Origin: Rhodosporidiobolus odoratus
Taxonomy: Eukaryota > Basidiomycota > Microbotryomycetes > Sporidiobolales > Sporidiobolaceae
NCBI GenBank assembly: GCA_034387635.1
Contig: JAOANU010000026.1
Location: forward strand, 124,001 to 188,000
Direction of reading: 5' to 3'
DNA: 64,000 nt
The translations under genes and the position numbers were made by a program. The notes beneath the pieces are model-generated. The model saw only the letters and a program-made list of their open reading frames with translations. It made no database searches and was not told the origin of the DNA. Positions 19,527 to 31,781 of this stretch are shown in pieces (position 1 is the stretch's first letter; every line of letters starts with the position of its first letter).

Positions 19527-21418
19527 TCAGATGACAGCTGGCGTACTATAGAGAGACGGAAAAGGCATGGCTTCGGTGGGCTGGAGCCTATTCATCCAAC
19601 ACAGAAAAAAAGTCAGCCTTCTCCACTGGCCAGTAAAGGATAGAAAAGGCCATGCTAACCAATTCAGCTCATCCCACTCTGCGGAACCTTCGATGCAGTG
19701 GAACTGCAAACGGCGCGTTTGATCAGTCTGAGCATCAAGGGACTGGAAAGGAAAGAAGAAGAAAAAAAACGAACGGTATAGATGAACCTGCTCTTCTGGC
19801 TTGAATTCCGCTCACTCCGGTGGATGACCGCTCCGTGGATCAACACCAGGTCTGCACATTCTCGTCATCCTTCAGTCGTCGGAACTACAGGGAAGAAACG
19901 AAGGAAGGTATAGGCGAGATGAAGACGCACCTCCGGCCTCACAAGGCGCGGCAACCCATTCCACCCCTTCCTTATTATCCCAATCCACCGTCTTAGCGTC
20001 TTCCATCCCGGGGACAGGAACAAGGCTCGTCCCATCCTCTCCTCCATTGATCCTGACCAACCTCTTTGTAAGCTGGTTAATCTTGTGCGAACCGGGTCTG
20101 CATTTTTGACGATGGACGGTCAGTCGGCGCGAAGAAATCGCAGGGGGAGAGTAGGTACTGGATCGTACACAAACGAGAGACAGCCGTTCTCGGGCGTGCA
20201 GTCTTCGAGAGCGAACCATAGCCCCATTGCGGTCGAGGGGTTGGAGTAGAGAAACGTTTGGTCGTCATGTGACGAGACTTTACCGCCTACGTGGCGATTC
20301 TTGCAGATGACCTATGAGCCATGCGGATTACAAGTGGGATCAGCCAGATTCGCATGGAAGCTGGGAGCAGGACAAGGATGAAAAACGAACCATGGACTGG
20401 GAGGTGGAAAAGATGAGGTTAGTTCACACGTCCAACAGACGCAGAAAAGCACGAGAAGACATGCCTGGATTAGTTTGGGGTCCTCGTACTTGCCAACCGA
20501 TCTCACCAAACTCTTCACATCCTCCGCGAAGCTAAACTCTCGAAAGTCTGGATCGAGCATGGCGAGGGCGTGGCCAATCTGCACGCAATACCCCAGTCTA
20601 TCAGTCAGCTTCGTATGGGAGCGTAACAAGACTAAGGAACTTACCTTGTTCACCGCTTCCTCCTTTGGCCTGTTCAGGCTCCCTTCCTCGTCAAACGCAG
20701 CAGGTTCGAAAAAGAAACGGATTTTATCGCCCGAGGTAAGGAAGTAATCGTCTCCGATGCTGTTCGAGTCAAGGAGGATCAGGACAAGTGACAAGTGGTA
20801 CGGCGGAACGAACGGAATGGCACTGAGGAAGAGAAAACGACGAAACTGTTTTTTGCTCTGCGATGGATAAGGACATGTCAGTATCCTTTTCCACTCGTAC
20901 GGTCCCTCTATCTCTTCGACCAGCACATCCACGCCGGCACTCTCCAGCGTTTGGCGAGCCATCGCCTTGTGCACGGAGGCGAACGACAGAGCGAAGAAGA
21001 AAAAGACAAAAGACCTCAAAACGCACCTCATCCCCACTCCCTCTAAACACCGTCATCGGATGTCCCTCTAGATCAAACTCCTTCAAGAGTTCTTTACTCT
21101 TGTTCAAGAGCTTTTGGGCTTGAGACTGGGGGAAGAAGGATTTGATGACCCTGCGGCGCGGTGGGGGGGGGGATCGGATGCGAGATTCGACCCAAATCAG
21201 CTCGCGCTTTGGTGAGAGAGAACAGAGTCAGACGGGGCAGAGAGGGAGACCAGCGTACAAGTATCCATCTGCTTCGAACTAGTCGGTCCTCATCGCGAGT
21301 CGTAGTGGTCAAAGTGCGGGTGGGGCGGCAGTTCAAGGTCAGTGTCCGGATACGCTCATACAACATGGGCAAGTGAGAGCACCTGTTGCTTCTGTTGATC
21401 AGATAGCTCGTAAGGCAT
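19527..21418 (-). CDS. Phytanoyl-CoA dioxygenase family (PHYHD1-like)
   Basis: Fe(II)/2-oxoglutarate-dependent dioxygenase. From ATG 21418 (MPYELSDQQKQQ) exon 2 is only 20 nt (21278-21259, FEADGYL), followed by VIKSFFPQSQAQKLL and HPMTVFRGSG. Downstream come GDDYFLTSGDKIRFFFE, the substrate-binding stretch GHALAMLDPDFREF, and the iron-binding motif HxD in KVSSHDDQTFLY. The order GLWFALEDCTPENGCL, PGSHKI, then the distal His with the 2-oxoglutarate Arg in LIHGAVIHRSERNSSQKSR is typical of PHYHD1-type enzymes. It ends with LQPTEAMPFPSLY at 19527. The substrate is uncertain, because PHYHD1 relatives differ from true phytanoyl-CoA hydroxylases. One internal exon around 20860-20980 was not resolved. 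No targeting peptide is obvious. Confidence 0.87.
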
Positions 21419-21841
21419 CGTGACTAGCGATAGTGTCACAGGTTGAGAACGACAAAGGTGATAAGCGAGAGAAGCAGCCTGAGGAATCGGCCGAACTTGC
21501 GGCAATGCTAGACAGTCCGGCGGTCGGGACATTCGGCGACACGGTAAAAAAACGAAGCAGCCCCTACAGGACCTGAGCTGACCCATGTGCCCAGGCCAGA
21601 GAAAGAAAAGAAAGACCGGAAGACAGTGCAAAGCGACTGAATGACAAGTGTCTGCAACTACGGTACGACTCTGGAGCAAAACGAGTGTGCTGTAATGAAA
21701 TGAGCGTAAGAAAAAGAAGCGTATCTGCATATTCAAAGGGGGGCGGAAAGGAAAGAGAAACGAGGCACCCGTCCTCATTCTTCTGTCCAAGGAAAAAGGG
21801 AAGGAGAAAAAGAAAAAAATAAAGTCACCCCTACTACTGAC

Positions 21842-24800
21842 TCAAGGTGCCGACCTCCCCCCTCCCCGACCTACTTCTTCCTCCTCATCCTCCGTAACCT
21901 GCTCCTGCCTGACCGCTTGATACCCTCCTCCTCCTCCTCCTCCTCCTGCACTCGCCGCAAACCCACTCCCAACCCTCGGCGTAGTCGGCCTGCTACTGCC
22001 CCCCATCCCCTTTCCCTCCCTACTACTCTCCCACCACCCCCTGACCGCCTCAACCCCGACACTCCCCCTCCCCGGTAAACTCGCATGCCCCGACAAGGTC
22101 CTCCTATGGTTCCTCCGTTCCGGTAAAATGACGGGAGGTTCGGTCCCTTGCAGGAGAGGGTGAGAATGGGGGAGACCTCGGTGGAACGAGGGGACCGAGT
22201 GAGAGCGGTGGAGGTGGGTGGAGGGACGGTGATCTTCTCCTTCCTCTTCGGATCCTTCGTCTGAAGATTCGAGCAGAGGCGCCGAAGGTTGATCGCCAAA
22301 CAATTCGTCTGCGAGCGAGCGCAGCGCAAGTTCTCCCGTTCATCATCAGCAGATCATGACAGGACACAGCTGGAAGTGGAACGCACCCATCTCCTCCAAA
22401 GGCACCCCCATAGTCTCAGGATAAAACGCCCACACCCCTACGAAACTAATCACACAGAACCCAGCATGCATCGGGTACAACCTCCACCCGATCAATTCTT
22501 GCAAGATTGGGGTCGCTTCACCGACGAGGTAGTTGCCCTGCAAAAGCGTGCGATAGGTTGTCAATGACTGTCAGTGGTAGACGAGGCGGAGAGAAGGAGA
22601 GAAAGAACGGTGAACGTACAGCCCAGTTGGCGGCCGTCGACAACGAGACTCCCTTGACCCTGAACGCGTTCGGCAAGATCTCTGCAACCCACACAGAGTC
22701 AGCGTACTGGCTTCTCTGCTGCAGAGATCAACGGCGGTTCAACGTACCGGGAGGATATAACCAAGGAACCGGCCCGAAGCTATACCCAAAGCTCGCATTG
22801 TAAATGATGACAAACGCAACTACAGCTTGAGGAGTGTAGGATTGATCGAGGTAGAGGAAGAACCCGACTAGGGTGAGGGAAACGGCCATTACCTGGTGAT
22901 GGGTTCAGAGGTATAGCGCAAGAGGGGTTTAAGGGGGAGAGAGGTTAGCACGTAGAGGAGTAAAAAGAGAAACGCAAGAGAAAAGACTACTGACCGAAGC
23001 TCCACTGAGCAAGATGGGTCGTCTGCCCAGTGTATCCACGAGGTACCAAGTCGGAATAGTCGACAGCACGTAGACTACGAGTCCGAACCCATGCGACACC
23101 CCGGTCAACACGACGAGGAAAGCCTTGGAAAGAGAAGCAAGAAGGGGCGAGGGAGATCAGCGTACTAATGCCATTAATCCCCGTCATCAAAATCGCATCC
23201 CTTCCAATCCACCCCGCACTCTCGAACACCAGAGGGGCGTAGTAGGAGATGACGTTGATGCCATTCTGTTTTTTTTTTTTTTTGCGCCCGCGCGAGCGAG
23301 CGTAGCGAGCAAGTCAGCGGGGTAGCGAGTTGGCGAGTGACAAGGATAGAGGGAAGATGGGGAGAGCCCGCGCAGCAAGAAAAGAAAGAAACGTACCAAC
23401 TGAGCGAAGATCTGAGCCGACATGGCAATCAAGACCCTATACCTGTATCGTTTCCACATGGATTTGTAGGACCGATCACCGATGGCTCGCTGGAGGTGCG
23501 ACGAGCAAAGCACGAGTCACCCGTATCAAGAGAGATGCAAAAAAGAAGCCCGAGACCATGTCAGTCCTATTGGCGTGAGGAAAAGAATTGAGGGAAAAAG
23601 ACGGATGCGAGAGAAAGAACCACAAACCTCAGCAATAACCCCCTCCTTGATCTCTCTCCATTCCTCTTTAGCCCTCTCATCTTCCACATCTCCATCAGCA
23701 TGTAGGTCGGCTAGGACTGAGAGACCTTCTTCGTCGGCGTCTGCGTGCGCGCGCGCGTACGCACATGCATGGTCGGGTGGGGGAGAGGAGAGAAAGAGAC
23801 AGAGACAAGAGACAGAAACGGAAGAGTCAGGGTACATGTGGGAAAAGGTAGGTTGATGGGATGGAGAAGAAGGAGAAGGGAGGGGGGAAAGGCAAAGGTA
23901 GGTGTCAGCAACATCACCGAATGTGACGGTAGGGCGGAACCGCGTACCGATGTCGAGCAAGAACCTTGGCGATTCAGGTAAGAACACAGTTCCAATCGCC
24001 AGGGTTACACCAATGACGGATTGGAAGAGGAGGGGGAGGCGCCATCTGTCCCGAAAATCTCGGATGTCAGCGAGGAGCGGGTAGAGGCGAAGGAGGGACG
24101 TTGGATGAGAAGAGTAGGGCAGGGGGAGAAGAAGGGACTTACGAAAGATCCGAAGATAGGTATGAGCAGAAATAGTCGATCCAGACTGAGGTGGCATAAC
24201 CCGTTACATTGAGCGTAAACTCGATGCATCTGCAGCACACCACCACCACAAGGTCACCGCAAGGTGTCGGTAAACAAGACACGTGCTGCGAACTTCAGCG
24301 ATAGCGAGAGAGGGGGGAAGAGAAGAAAGAAGAAACAGGAAAAGAGAAGAAAGAACGACAACGCACCCCATCCTCCCCCTCTCCTCCGCCGGACTAATCT
24401 CACTCTGATAAACTGGCACACACATACTCAAAAACCCTACTCCAAACCCACTCAAAATCCTTCCAAACACCATGGTCCTGAACCCTCCACAGAAAGCTTG
24501 AAACAGCCCTCCTACGGTAAAGATGCAGGCTCCGGAAAAGATGACGGCTCGACGACCGAAGAGGTCGCCTAGGATGCCGGCTAGGAGGGAGGTTACTGCA
24601 GGACAGGACAGGAAGGAGGGAAAGCACAAGTGGGCCGTCAGGTTCCGCATTGAAAAATATCCGTCGTGGGCTAGAGGGGACTTTTGTGGCAGCGAGGGTA
24701 AACGTACTGAGTGCCGCGAGCTCTAGCACCGAGACTGCATATAGAGGAAGCAAGATGAGCGTGTGTCAGGTCCATGCGAGAGGCCTTCAGCGGAACGCCA

Positions 24801-25470
24801 GTACTACGGAAACATGGTTTATGCGAAAAAAGGACAGGCTCTCTCGCGTACCCATGGTCGCCAGCTCGAGTCGAGTCGGCTGGTGAAAGTAGGCCTTGAA
24901 GTAAGGACCGGCTGCAGGGCGTGACATGACGAGTGGTAGATGCAGGTGGGAAGACCGGGTACCGGGTCAATACGCATTGAAGCCCAGAGTCGGCAGGGAA
25001 AGAGCGGAGACGCGAAAGACCAGAGAAGGCAACGAGGATCATTCAAGGGGAAAACGCACTGAGGATACCGGACATGACTCCCCTGTTTACGTTCCAACCC
25101 GAGACAATGAGAAGGAGAAAAGAAGACAGGAAAGGAAGGCAAAGAAGACGAGAGCGAAGGAGTCGAAAGTGGTCAGCGGCTCGGTTGTGAATCGTTATGC
25201 AGCTACCGCCGAGGACAGCCTTGTAGCCCAGCTGAATGTCAGACGACGAGCGGGACTTGGACGTACTGATCATAGCCGACTGGAGCGCGGGGTGAAATGC
25301 CAAGGGAAACGGAGCCATAGAAAAGGAAGGCGGTCAGTACGTTGGTGTGTCGGGACCCGAGGCCAGGGTGGGGAAGTGTAGAGCGTACAGAGGAAGACGC
25401 CCAAGGAAGCAAAGGCGGTGCAGAACAAGAGGAGACGTCTTCCGCTGCCTTTACCGTTTGGGGCCGACAT
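21842..25470 (-). CDS. MFS sugar transporter
   Basis: A hexose/polyol-type major facilitator with about ten exons. The start is ATG 25470 (MSAPNGKGSGRR). Family signatures in order: GVMSG near the N-terminus, GDLFGRRAVIFSGA, GRILSGFGVGF, PVYQSEISPAEERGRM, PESPRFLLDIG, NGINVISYYAPLVFES (loop 7), DTLGRRPILLSGA, GPVPWLYP-PEILP and PETMGVPLEEMDELFG (a PETKG variant). Roughly twelve helices are implied. The last exon encodes a long hydrophilic C-terminal tail with Ser/Thr and a Gly run, ending in an acidic stretch (TEDEEEEVGRGGG), probably a cytosolic regulatory or sorting tail. The plasma membrane is the likely location. The substrate is not decidable from sequence. It is divergent from ALG7. Confidence 0.9.
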
Positions 25471-25879
25471 GGTCGAGGTGGGGGTCAAGGTGACGGAGCA
25501 GACCTGAGACGGGCGGCGGAGTGAGCTGGACGTGGTTCAAGCTGGACAGGAGCTGTGAGGACTGGGTCGAGTTGTGCTTTTGGATCAAGAGGAAGCTGGT
25601 GAGAGTGGGGGAGAGGGAGAGGAAGAAGAGGGGGACCGAGGGGATGAAACCGTTCGAGGTCGATGAGAGCCGGAGCTTGACCAGAGACGTGTCGAGGCTA
25701 GTCCTCGTCCTCGTGACTGCTGTCCTGCTAGTGAATCAACCTCGGTCGTTGGTCGACGCCAACAATCCAAAGTCGTAGATGAGAATGAGAACCGTCCGTC
25801 CGTCCTCTCGCTTGAATTATTCCCTGCAATTCCCTAGAGCTTACCGTACTACCAGCTACAAAGCACACCCCACGCCAAG
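25471..25879. promoter_or_regulatory. Divergent intergenic region, sugar transporter / ALG7
   Basis: 409 bp separate the two start codons, so both promoters lie here. No TATA box or clear binding site is evident. Confidence 0.5.
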
Positions 25880-28064
25880 ATGGGTGCATCACCCACCTCA
25901 CCCGAACCCGACCTCGACTCTCCCACCAGCGAACCCCTCCTGACCCTCCTCCTCTCCCTCTTCATCTCCATCCTCGCCTTCCTCCTCGTAAACCACTTGG
26001 TACCCAAACTCGGTCCACATCTCGTCAGCAAAGGACTCTCAGGCAGGGACATGCTCAAACCCGGATTCAAGCACAAATTACCACCCGAGACCAAACACGA
26101 CTCGGAAGTGGGGAGCGACGGCGAAGCAGCACACCAGGGTAAAGGGAAACTGCTGCCCGGACAGAAGCCCATGTACGCTCACCCATCTCGCCTTCCAGCC
26201 TCATAGCCAAGGGGACAGCAAACAGCAAGCCCCAGGCTAACCTGCATTTTCTTTCCTTTTCGTGCGTCCTCGATTCAATCCCTTCCTCGTCTCGCCAGCC
26301 CCGAAGCAACCGGCGTAATAGCCGCCTCGGTCTACATCCTCCTCCTCTCCCTCTTCGCCCCCCTCCCGTACCTCTCCCACCTCCTGCCCTCCTCCTCCTC
26401 CTCCTCCTCCTCACCCGCCAACCAAATCACCCCCGAAGCCGGCCTTCAATTCCCTCATCACTCTTTCGCAACTTACCTCGCCAGTCTACTCAGCTTGCTC
26501 ATTGCCACTTTTCTTGGATTCTGCGATGATGTGTTTGATATTAGGTGGAGGTGGAAGTTACCTATTCCTGGTGCGTTCTCTTACCTTCTTCTCCACTCCT
26601 TGTTCTTCTTCGCTCCGTCCCTCCCGCCAAGACTGACCGAGGAACCGACCTGTGCGCACAGTGATCGCATCCGTCCCTCTCCTGGTGACCTACGCCGCAG
26701 GACACGGTGTAACCGACATAGTCCTTCCCGATATCTTCGGAATCAGAGAGCTCTTAGGAGCGGTAGCTACCAATGGGGTAGTCCATCTCGGTACGCTTCA
26801 CGTCCTCCTCCGCTTGATGTGACTCCCTGCCACGCTGAACCCCCGGACCCTTATGGGATACATGCAGGTCCGTTGTACTATATCTACATGTCAATGCTTT
26901 CGACGTTTTGTACCAACTCGATCAATATCTTGGCTGGGATCAACGGTGTCGAGGTGCCTCTTTTCTTCTTCTTTCCCGTTTCCAAGGCTCCGCCCTACTA
27001 TCAATGTCCCTCCCCTCCCTTCCTTTCACACTAAGGAAGTTACCCTTCCCTCTTGGGCACTTGCTAAACTGCCGAATCGGGCGACTACACATGTACAGGT
27101 CTCCCAATCCCTCCTGATCTCCCTCTCGCTCCTCCTCAACGACCTCCTCTACCTGACCTTCGACCTCCGACCCCTGCTCCCCCTCCTCTCCCATCTCCCC
27201 TCCCCTCTGACCTCTTTCCTTGAACCTTGGTTCGCCCAACCTTGGACAGCAGGGTTTGCGAACGGAAGCAAAGAGTTGGCAGATCGACATGCGTTTAGTT
27301 TGTACTTTATGGGGCCGTTGGTCGGGGTTTGTGCAGGGTTGTTGAGGTGGAATTGGTGCGGCTGCCCTTTCCTCCCTTTTTTCTCTTTCTTTCTCTCTCT
27401 CCGTTCTACTTCTCTTTAGCGTCCCCCCCCCCCCCCCCCTCCTCCGTCTCTGTCTCTCTCTCTGTTCTCTGTTCGAGAGTAACGTTACTGATTCAGGAGG
27501 ACCACCACCGGTAACGGTACTTGGCAACCCCACGCACCCGCGCGCAGGTATCCCTCCCTCACCTTTCCCGGCGACACCTTCTGCTACTTCACCGGCATGA
27601 CGTTTGCCGTCACGTCGATCCTCTCGCACTACTCGAAAACCCTCGTCCTCTTCTTCCTCCCCCAACTCTTCAATTTCCTCTACTCCTGCCCTCAGTTGTT
27701 TGGGTTGGTCGACTGTCCTAGACACCGGTTACCGAGGTTTACAGAGGAAACGGGCAGGTTGGAACCGAGTTGGGCCGTGGTGCACCCTCGGGCTCAAAGG
27801 TCGGTCAGGCAAACCGTCGGAGTGGGACTGCTCGTCGTCGCTGAAAAACTGTCTCTGGTCAAACTCGGACGCGACTCGACCACGCTCGAAATCACGTCGA
27901 CGACCAACCTCACCCTGTTGAACTTTCTCCTGTTGAAGTTCGGTTCGATGAGGGAGGATCGGTTGACGAGGTTGGTGATGGGGATTCAGGGGTTGGGAAG
28001 TTTGGTTGCGTTTGGGGTCAGGTATGGTGGCGCGGGGTGGTTTTATGGGGATGAAAGGCGGTGA
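25880..28064 (+). CDS. ALG7: UDP-GlcNAc:dolichyl-phosphate GlcNAc-1-P transferase
   Basis: Catalyses the first step of dolichol-linked oligosaccharide synthesis for N-glycosylation at the ER membrane (target of tunicamycin). Six exons: 25880-26172, 26299-26570, 26662-26790, 26868-26953, 27099-27355 and 27548-28064. They sum to 1554 nt, giving 517 aa, somewhat longer than the roughly 400-450 aa usual for the family. Motifs: the N-terminal [19 protein letters not shown], the Asp-rich site [29 protein letters not shown] and [14 protein letters not shown], then [14 protein letters not shown] and CPRHRLPR. About ten hydrophobic segments are present. The extra length comes from a hydrophilic insert between the first two helices and a Ser run (PSSSSSSSS). 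Intron 5 contains a 17-C homopolymer. The exon chain keeps frame throughout. Confidence 0.95.
27423..27439 (+). repeat. 17-bp poly-C in ALG7 intron 5
   Basis: A run of C followed by a CT-rich tract in the ALG7 sense strand, inside the 192-nt intron 27356-27547. Confidence 0.9.
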
Positions 28065-28589
28065 GGTGGGAAAGGAAAAGCGTGCCGGAAGGGGAAGGGG
28101 AAGGGGAAGGGGAAGAGAAGGGCGGGAGAGGTGGGACGGACTTGACTGCAGAGGAGCGCGCCGCACCGTCGTCGGGCAGTCTTGAGGGGGCAGTCAAGTA
28201 GAATCCTTTGTTTGCTGCGTGTGTGAATACAGTCCCGTTTCCCTCTTCCACTTTTTTTTTCCTTTTTTCTTCCTTTCTTGTGGGTCGGTGGGGAACAATC
28301 TCCGCCTCTTCACTTTGTTGCAACGAGAGTGAAAGCGGGTGCAACGGGTCGAGCAGGTTATCGTCGTCTCTCTCATTTGCTGTTCAAGCTTGAGCACGCA
28401 AGCAGAAAGTGGACGAGAGAGGACCCGTCGTGTTGGCAATATACGATGTTGCATGCCGCATGGAATGGGACGAGACAGCCAACAAGCGAGAGAGTAAACA
28501 CCCCCCCCTCCCCCCCCGGACCCGTCGATTCGACTCGACCCAAACTCGACCTCAGTTGCCACTCCTGACTCTCACCCTCACCCTCGTCC
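28065..28589. other. Convergent 3' region, ALG7 / UTP3
   Basis: 525 bp between two stop codons. It holds a GGGGAA tandem run (about 28089-28113) and C-rich tracts at about 28500-28520. No gene is recognised; both 3' UTRs are expected here. Confidence 0.5.
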
Positions 28590-31500
28590 TCAACCCAACT
28601 TCCGACTCTTGACGTTCCTCCTCGAAATCCCCCCACCCTCACCCTCATACCCACTCCTCGCCTCGCCTCCTTTGTACTGAGCCTGCATACTCCCCAATTT
28701 CTTCTGAGCCTTGTCGTACCTGACCCTCTTCTTGACCCTCGCGTTCCGATTCTCCTTCTTTCGTTTCGGGGTCAGGCCTTTGTTGGCCAACATTTTTCGA
28801 GTGGCCGACCGAGGTCCGTCGAGGGTGGATTCGGCCAGGGAGAGGATTTCCTCCCTGCGTGCGGGCGTTGATGGTTGGCCGGAGAGGTAGGGTGTAAGAG
28901 GATGCGCCGTCGGCAGAAGGAGGGGTGGAACGGCGTGCGAAAATCGCGCGGCCGGTGTTTGATGATGTCGAGGGCGAGAGGCAGGCGGGTGTGAGGTGAC
29001 GGTAGGAAAGAAGATGGAGGCAGAAGGAAAGAAAAAGGTTGGTCAGCGAGAAGAAAGGCCGGAGGCAATGTGGCGACACCGGACACGCGCAATATGCAAG
29101 AAAAAGGAAGTGGGAAAGAAAGAAGGAAGAAAGGAAGCAACGCACTTCTCCGCCGCCCTCTCTTCATCATACCTCCTCTTCTTCGCCCTCGTCCCCTCGC
29201 TCTTTGCCTGACTAACCAGGTCATAGTAGTCATCCCCCTCTCCTTCTTCACCCTCGGCCCCCTCCCCTTTGTCCCCCCTAACCGCCCTCGCATCCTTGAA
29301 ATCCCTCTCGCCAAACTCCTCCCCATCCAACCTAACCTTCTTTCCCTCGTGCCCCTCACCCAACGCAGATCCATGATTCTGCCTCTGCAAAACCGCCCTC
29401 CTAGCCTGCTCCTTACTCCTCCTCGGAGCATCCTCATCTCCTTCCGTTCCAACCCTCCTTCTCCTCTCTCGTGCGGCAGCTTTCTGCGCCACTTGAGAAA
29501 CGTGGAAACGGAGGGATTTTTTGGCGGCGGCTTTGTCGGTCGAGTCGGTGGTGGAGAGGTGGAGAGGGTCGAGGTAGTCGTTTGCTGCTGACGCGATCGA
29601 AGTTGCGGTTGAGGTCGAACTTGAAGGTGCGGACCGTTTCGAGACCTTGGTGGAGGAGGAGGAGGAGGAGAGGGGTGCAAGGGAAGGAATCTCGATAGAC
29701 TTTGACTTTGGCTTGCGCGCAGCCTTGACCGGTTTGATCGCCTCTTGTTCTTCCTCAACGTCCATCGCGTCGTCGTCCAGGCCCTCTGCTTCCTCCTCTT
29801 TTTCCGCCCTCCTCTCCCTCACCATCTTCATCAACTCCTCGGCCCCATCTCCAGGTTGAAGTTTCGACACGAGTTCCTGAACTTCAGAATCGTCGAGACC
29901 GGCGAGCATGGAATCCATTCCTTCCTCGGCTCCTGCCTCGTCTTGGTCGTCCTCATCATCCTCGTCCTCGTCCAAGTCCTCCTCGCCGAGAAGGTCAGCC
30001 AAATCCATAGCTTCACTGGCCAACATCCCCCCTCGCGCGACCCGTCGCCTCTTACCACGCGGTACCTCCTCCCCATCCTCCTCTCCACTCTCCTCACTCT
30101 CCTCATCGTCTTCTTCCTCGCCATACCTAGCACTGGTCAACTCCAACTCGTCCATCGTAGCCAAGTACCCTCTCAAAGAACTAAGACGGTCTAGGACTTT
30201 GGATTCGAGGTGAGAGTGGGAGGGAAGGCGGGAGGGAAGGGGGGTTAGGAGGAGGGAGAAGTAGAAGGTTAGGGTGGGAAGGTAGGTCGTTAGGGCTTCT
30301 GCGGATGCGTGGAGTCAAATCGGGTTAGCAAACGTGCCCGGGCCGGGACAGGAATGAACGAGGGAAAAGCAGAGTCGAGAGGGAAAAACGAGGAAAAAGA
30401 GAAAGAAGAAGGTAGACGAACGGTACTCTAACTCGAGCACCCCCCTCGCAGGATGATCCTCTCCCTCCTTCCTAACCTGCTCCAAATCCTCCCTGACCTG
30501 TTTGACCTTGCTCGCCGTCAAGACGTAATCGTCCACGAGAGCGAGATCCTCAGGTCTAGTCCTCAGCAAAAGGGCGATGGCCTCGTTCTCGCTCAACTCC
30601 TGGGCGCCCTGATCCCCCTCCTGCTCCCCCAAACCTTCCTCCGTCTCATCTCGCAACACATCCGTCCTCTCTTTCTCCCGCCCCTCCACATGATCCCCCT
30701 CCTCGTGGTCGTCCTCGTCCTCCTCAATCCCGAAGTCGCTGCCAGCCAATCGTTCCCTGGCCTTCTTCTGCAACCTCTTAGCCTCGTCCAACTCCAGCTC
30801 GGCCGCTTCTTCGTCCTCGGAGTCGGCTTCTCCCGGTGCCGACCGGGTCGCGTGGTACTGTCCCGCAGCCCAGCGTTCTTCTCGTTCTTCGTCGTCGTCG
30901 TCGTCCGAATCTGGTTCTTTTCCAGATCCCGCCTCCTCTTCCTGGTCTTGATCACTCTCGGCGAGTCCGGCGCCTGCTGCTTCGCCGCCCACATCTTTTT
31001 CCGAGTCCGACCCGGAAGAAGAAGAAGAAGAAGAAGAAGAAGGGTAAACGACATCCTGGTCGGGATCGTACTCGTGTCCAAACCTCCCTTTGCTCTTCTC
31101 GTCCAACTTGGTCTTGGCCCGTTTAGCCTTGGAAGTCGAAGCGTACAACAAGGCTTTCTCTCTCGTGGTCAGAGGTCGTTTCGCCTCGTCGTCTTCTTCT
31201 TCTTCTTGAGAGGAGGGAGAGGGGGACGGAGAGGGTTTTCGATGGGAGTGGAGGGAGGGAGGGAGGGAGTAGATTTCGTCGACGGATTCGAGGTCTGAGT
31301 TGGGATCGTTCGAGTGCGAGTTGGAAGGGTCGAGGTCGTCGAGTGAGAGGGTGTCGCGGTTCAAGTGAACTGACCCCGAGGCGCAAGTCCAAAGTCAGTG
31401 GAGAGAGAGGTGAGGGGGAAAGGGTAGCCGTACACTGATCCTCGTCTGTGCCGCCAGTCATGACATGGTGATAAGTCTGCATCCTCGCTTCGTTGCCCCT

Positions 31501-31599
31501 CAACCTCGAGTCGGACTTGTTGAACTGTTTCTCGGGTCGAATCTGTTTTGAGCGGTACTGAGTGGCTTTGCGAGCCCCTTTCAATTTGGGAGCTGGCAT
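28590..31599 (-). CDS. UTP3: SSU processome subunit UTP3/SAS10
   Basis: Component of the small-subunit processome in the nucleolus, needed for early 18S pre-rRNA cleavages. The start is ATG 31599 (MPAPKLKGARKATQYR); at least four exons. After the basic N-terminus comes a long acidic, Ser/Asp/Glu-rich region. The Sas10/Utp3 domain follows around 30450-29900 (LSENEAIALLLRTRPEDLAL, VLDRLSSLRGYLATMDELEL crossing an intron). Further acidic blocks lead to the diagnostic C-terminal domain KMLANKGLTPKRKKENRN-ARVKKRVRYDKAQKKLGS, ending NVKSRKLG at 28590. The strong charge segregation and the C-terminal signature make the assignment secure. The exact first exon junction near 31435 was not settled. It shares a divergent promoter with FCF2. 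Confidence 0.92.
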
Positions 31600-31781
31600 G
31601 ACTGCGTGGTCCAAGCTAGGGTAGGGACGTCGAGTGGCGTGAGGACGCGGGAGATGAGCGGAGAGAGCGAGCCAGAGTCGAGCTCGACTGTCTCTGTCCC
31701 AACTTGATTACACTCATTCTAACCCTCGTCGATCTCACTCTGCTACTTCGAATACTCTATCCAGTAGTCTACACACACACC
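31600..31781. promoter_or_regulatory. Divergent promoter UTP3 / FCF2 with 14-bp palindrome
   Basis: Only 182 bp separate the start codons of two pre-rRNA processing genes. Near the middle, 31676-31689, lies a perfect 14-bp palindrome AGTCGAGCTCGACT, about 77 bp from the UTP3 ATG and 92 bp from the FCF2 ATG. A symmetric site is what a dimeric factor controlling both directions would need. The regulatory role is inferred. Confidence 0.6.

Noticed and set aside
22990..23030. Pseudogene status for the sugar transporter because of its many frames
   Set aside because: All signature motifs occur in order and the frame changes coincide with GT-AG introns.
31704..31781. Upstream in-frame ATG for FCF2
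   Set aside because: It would add a hydrophobic leader to a nucleolar protein; 31782 gives the expected kind of N-terminus.
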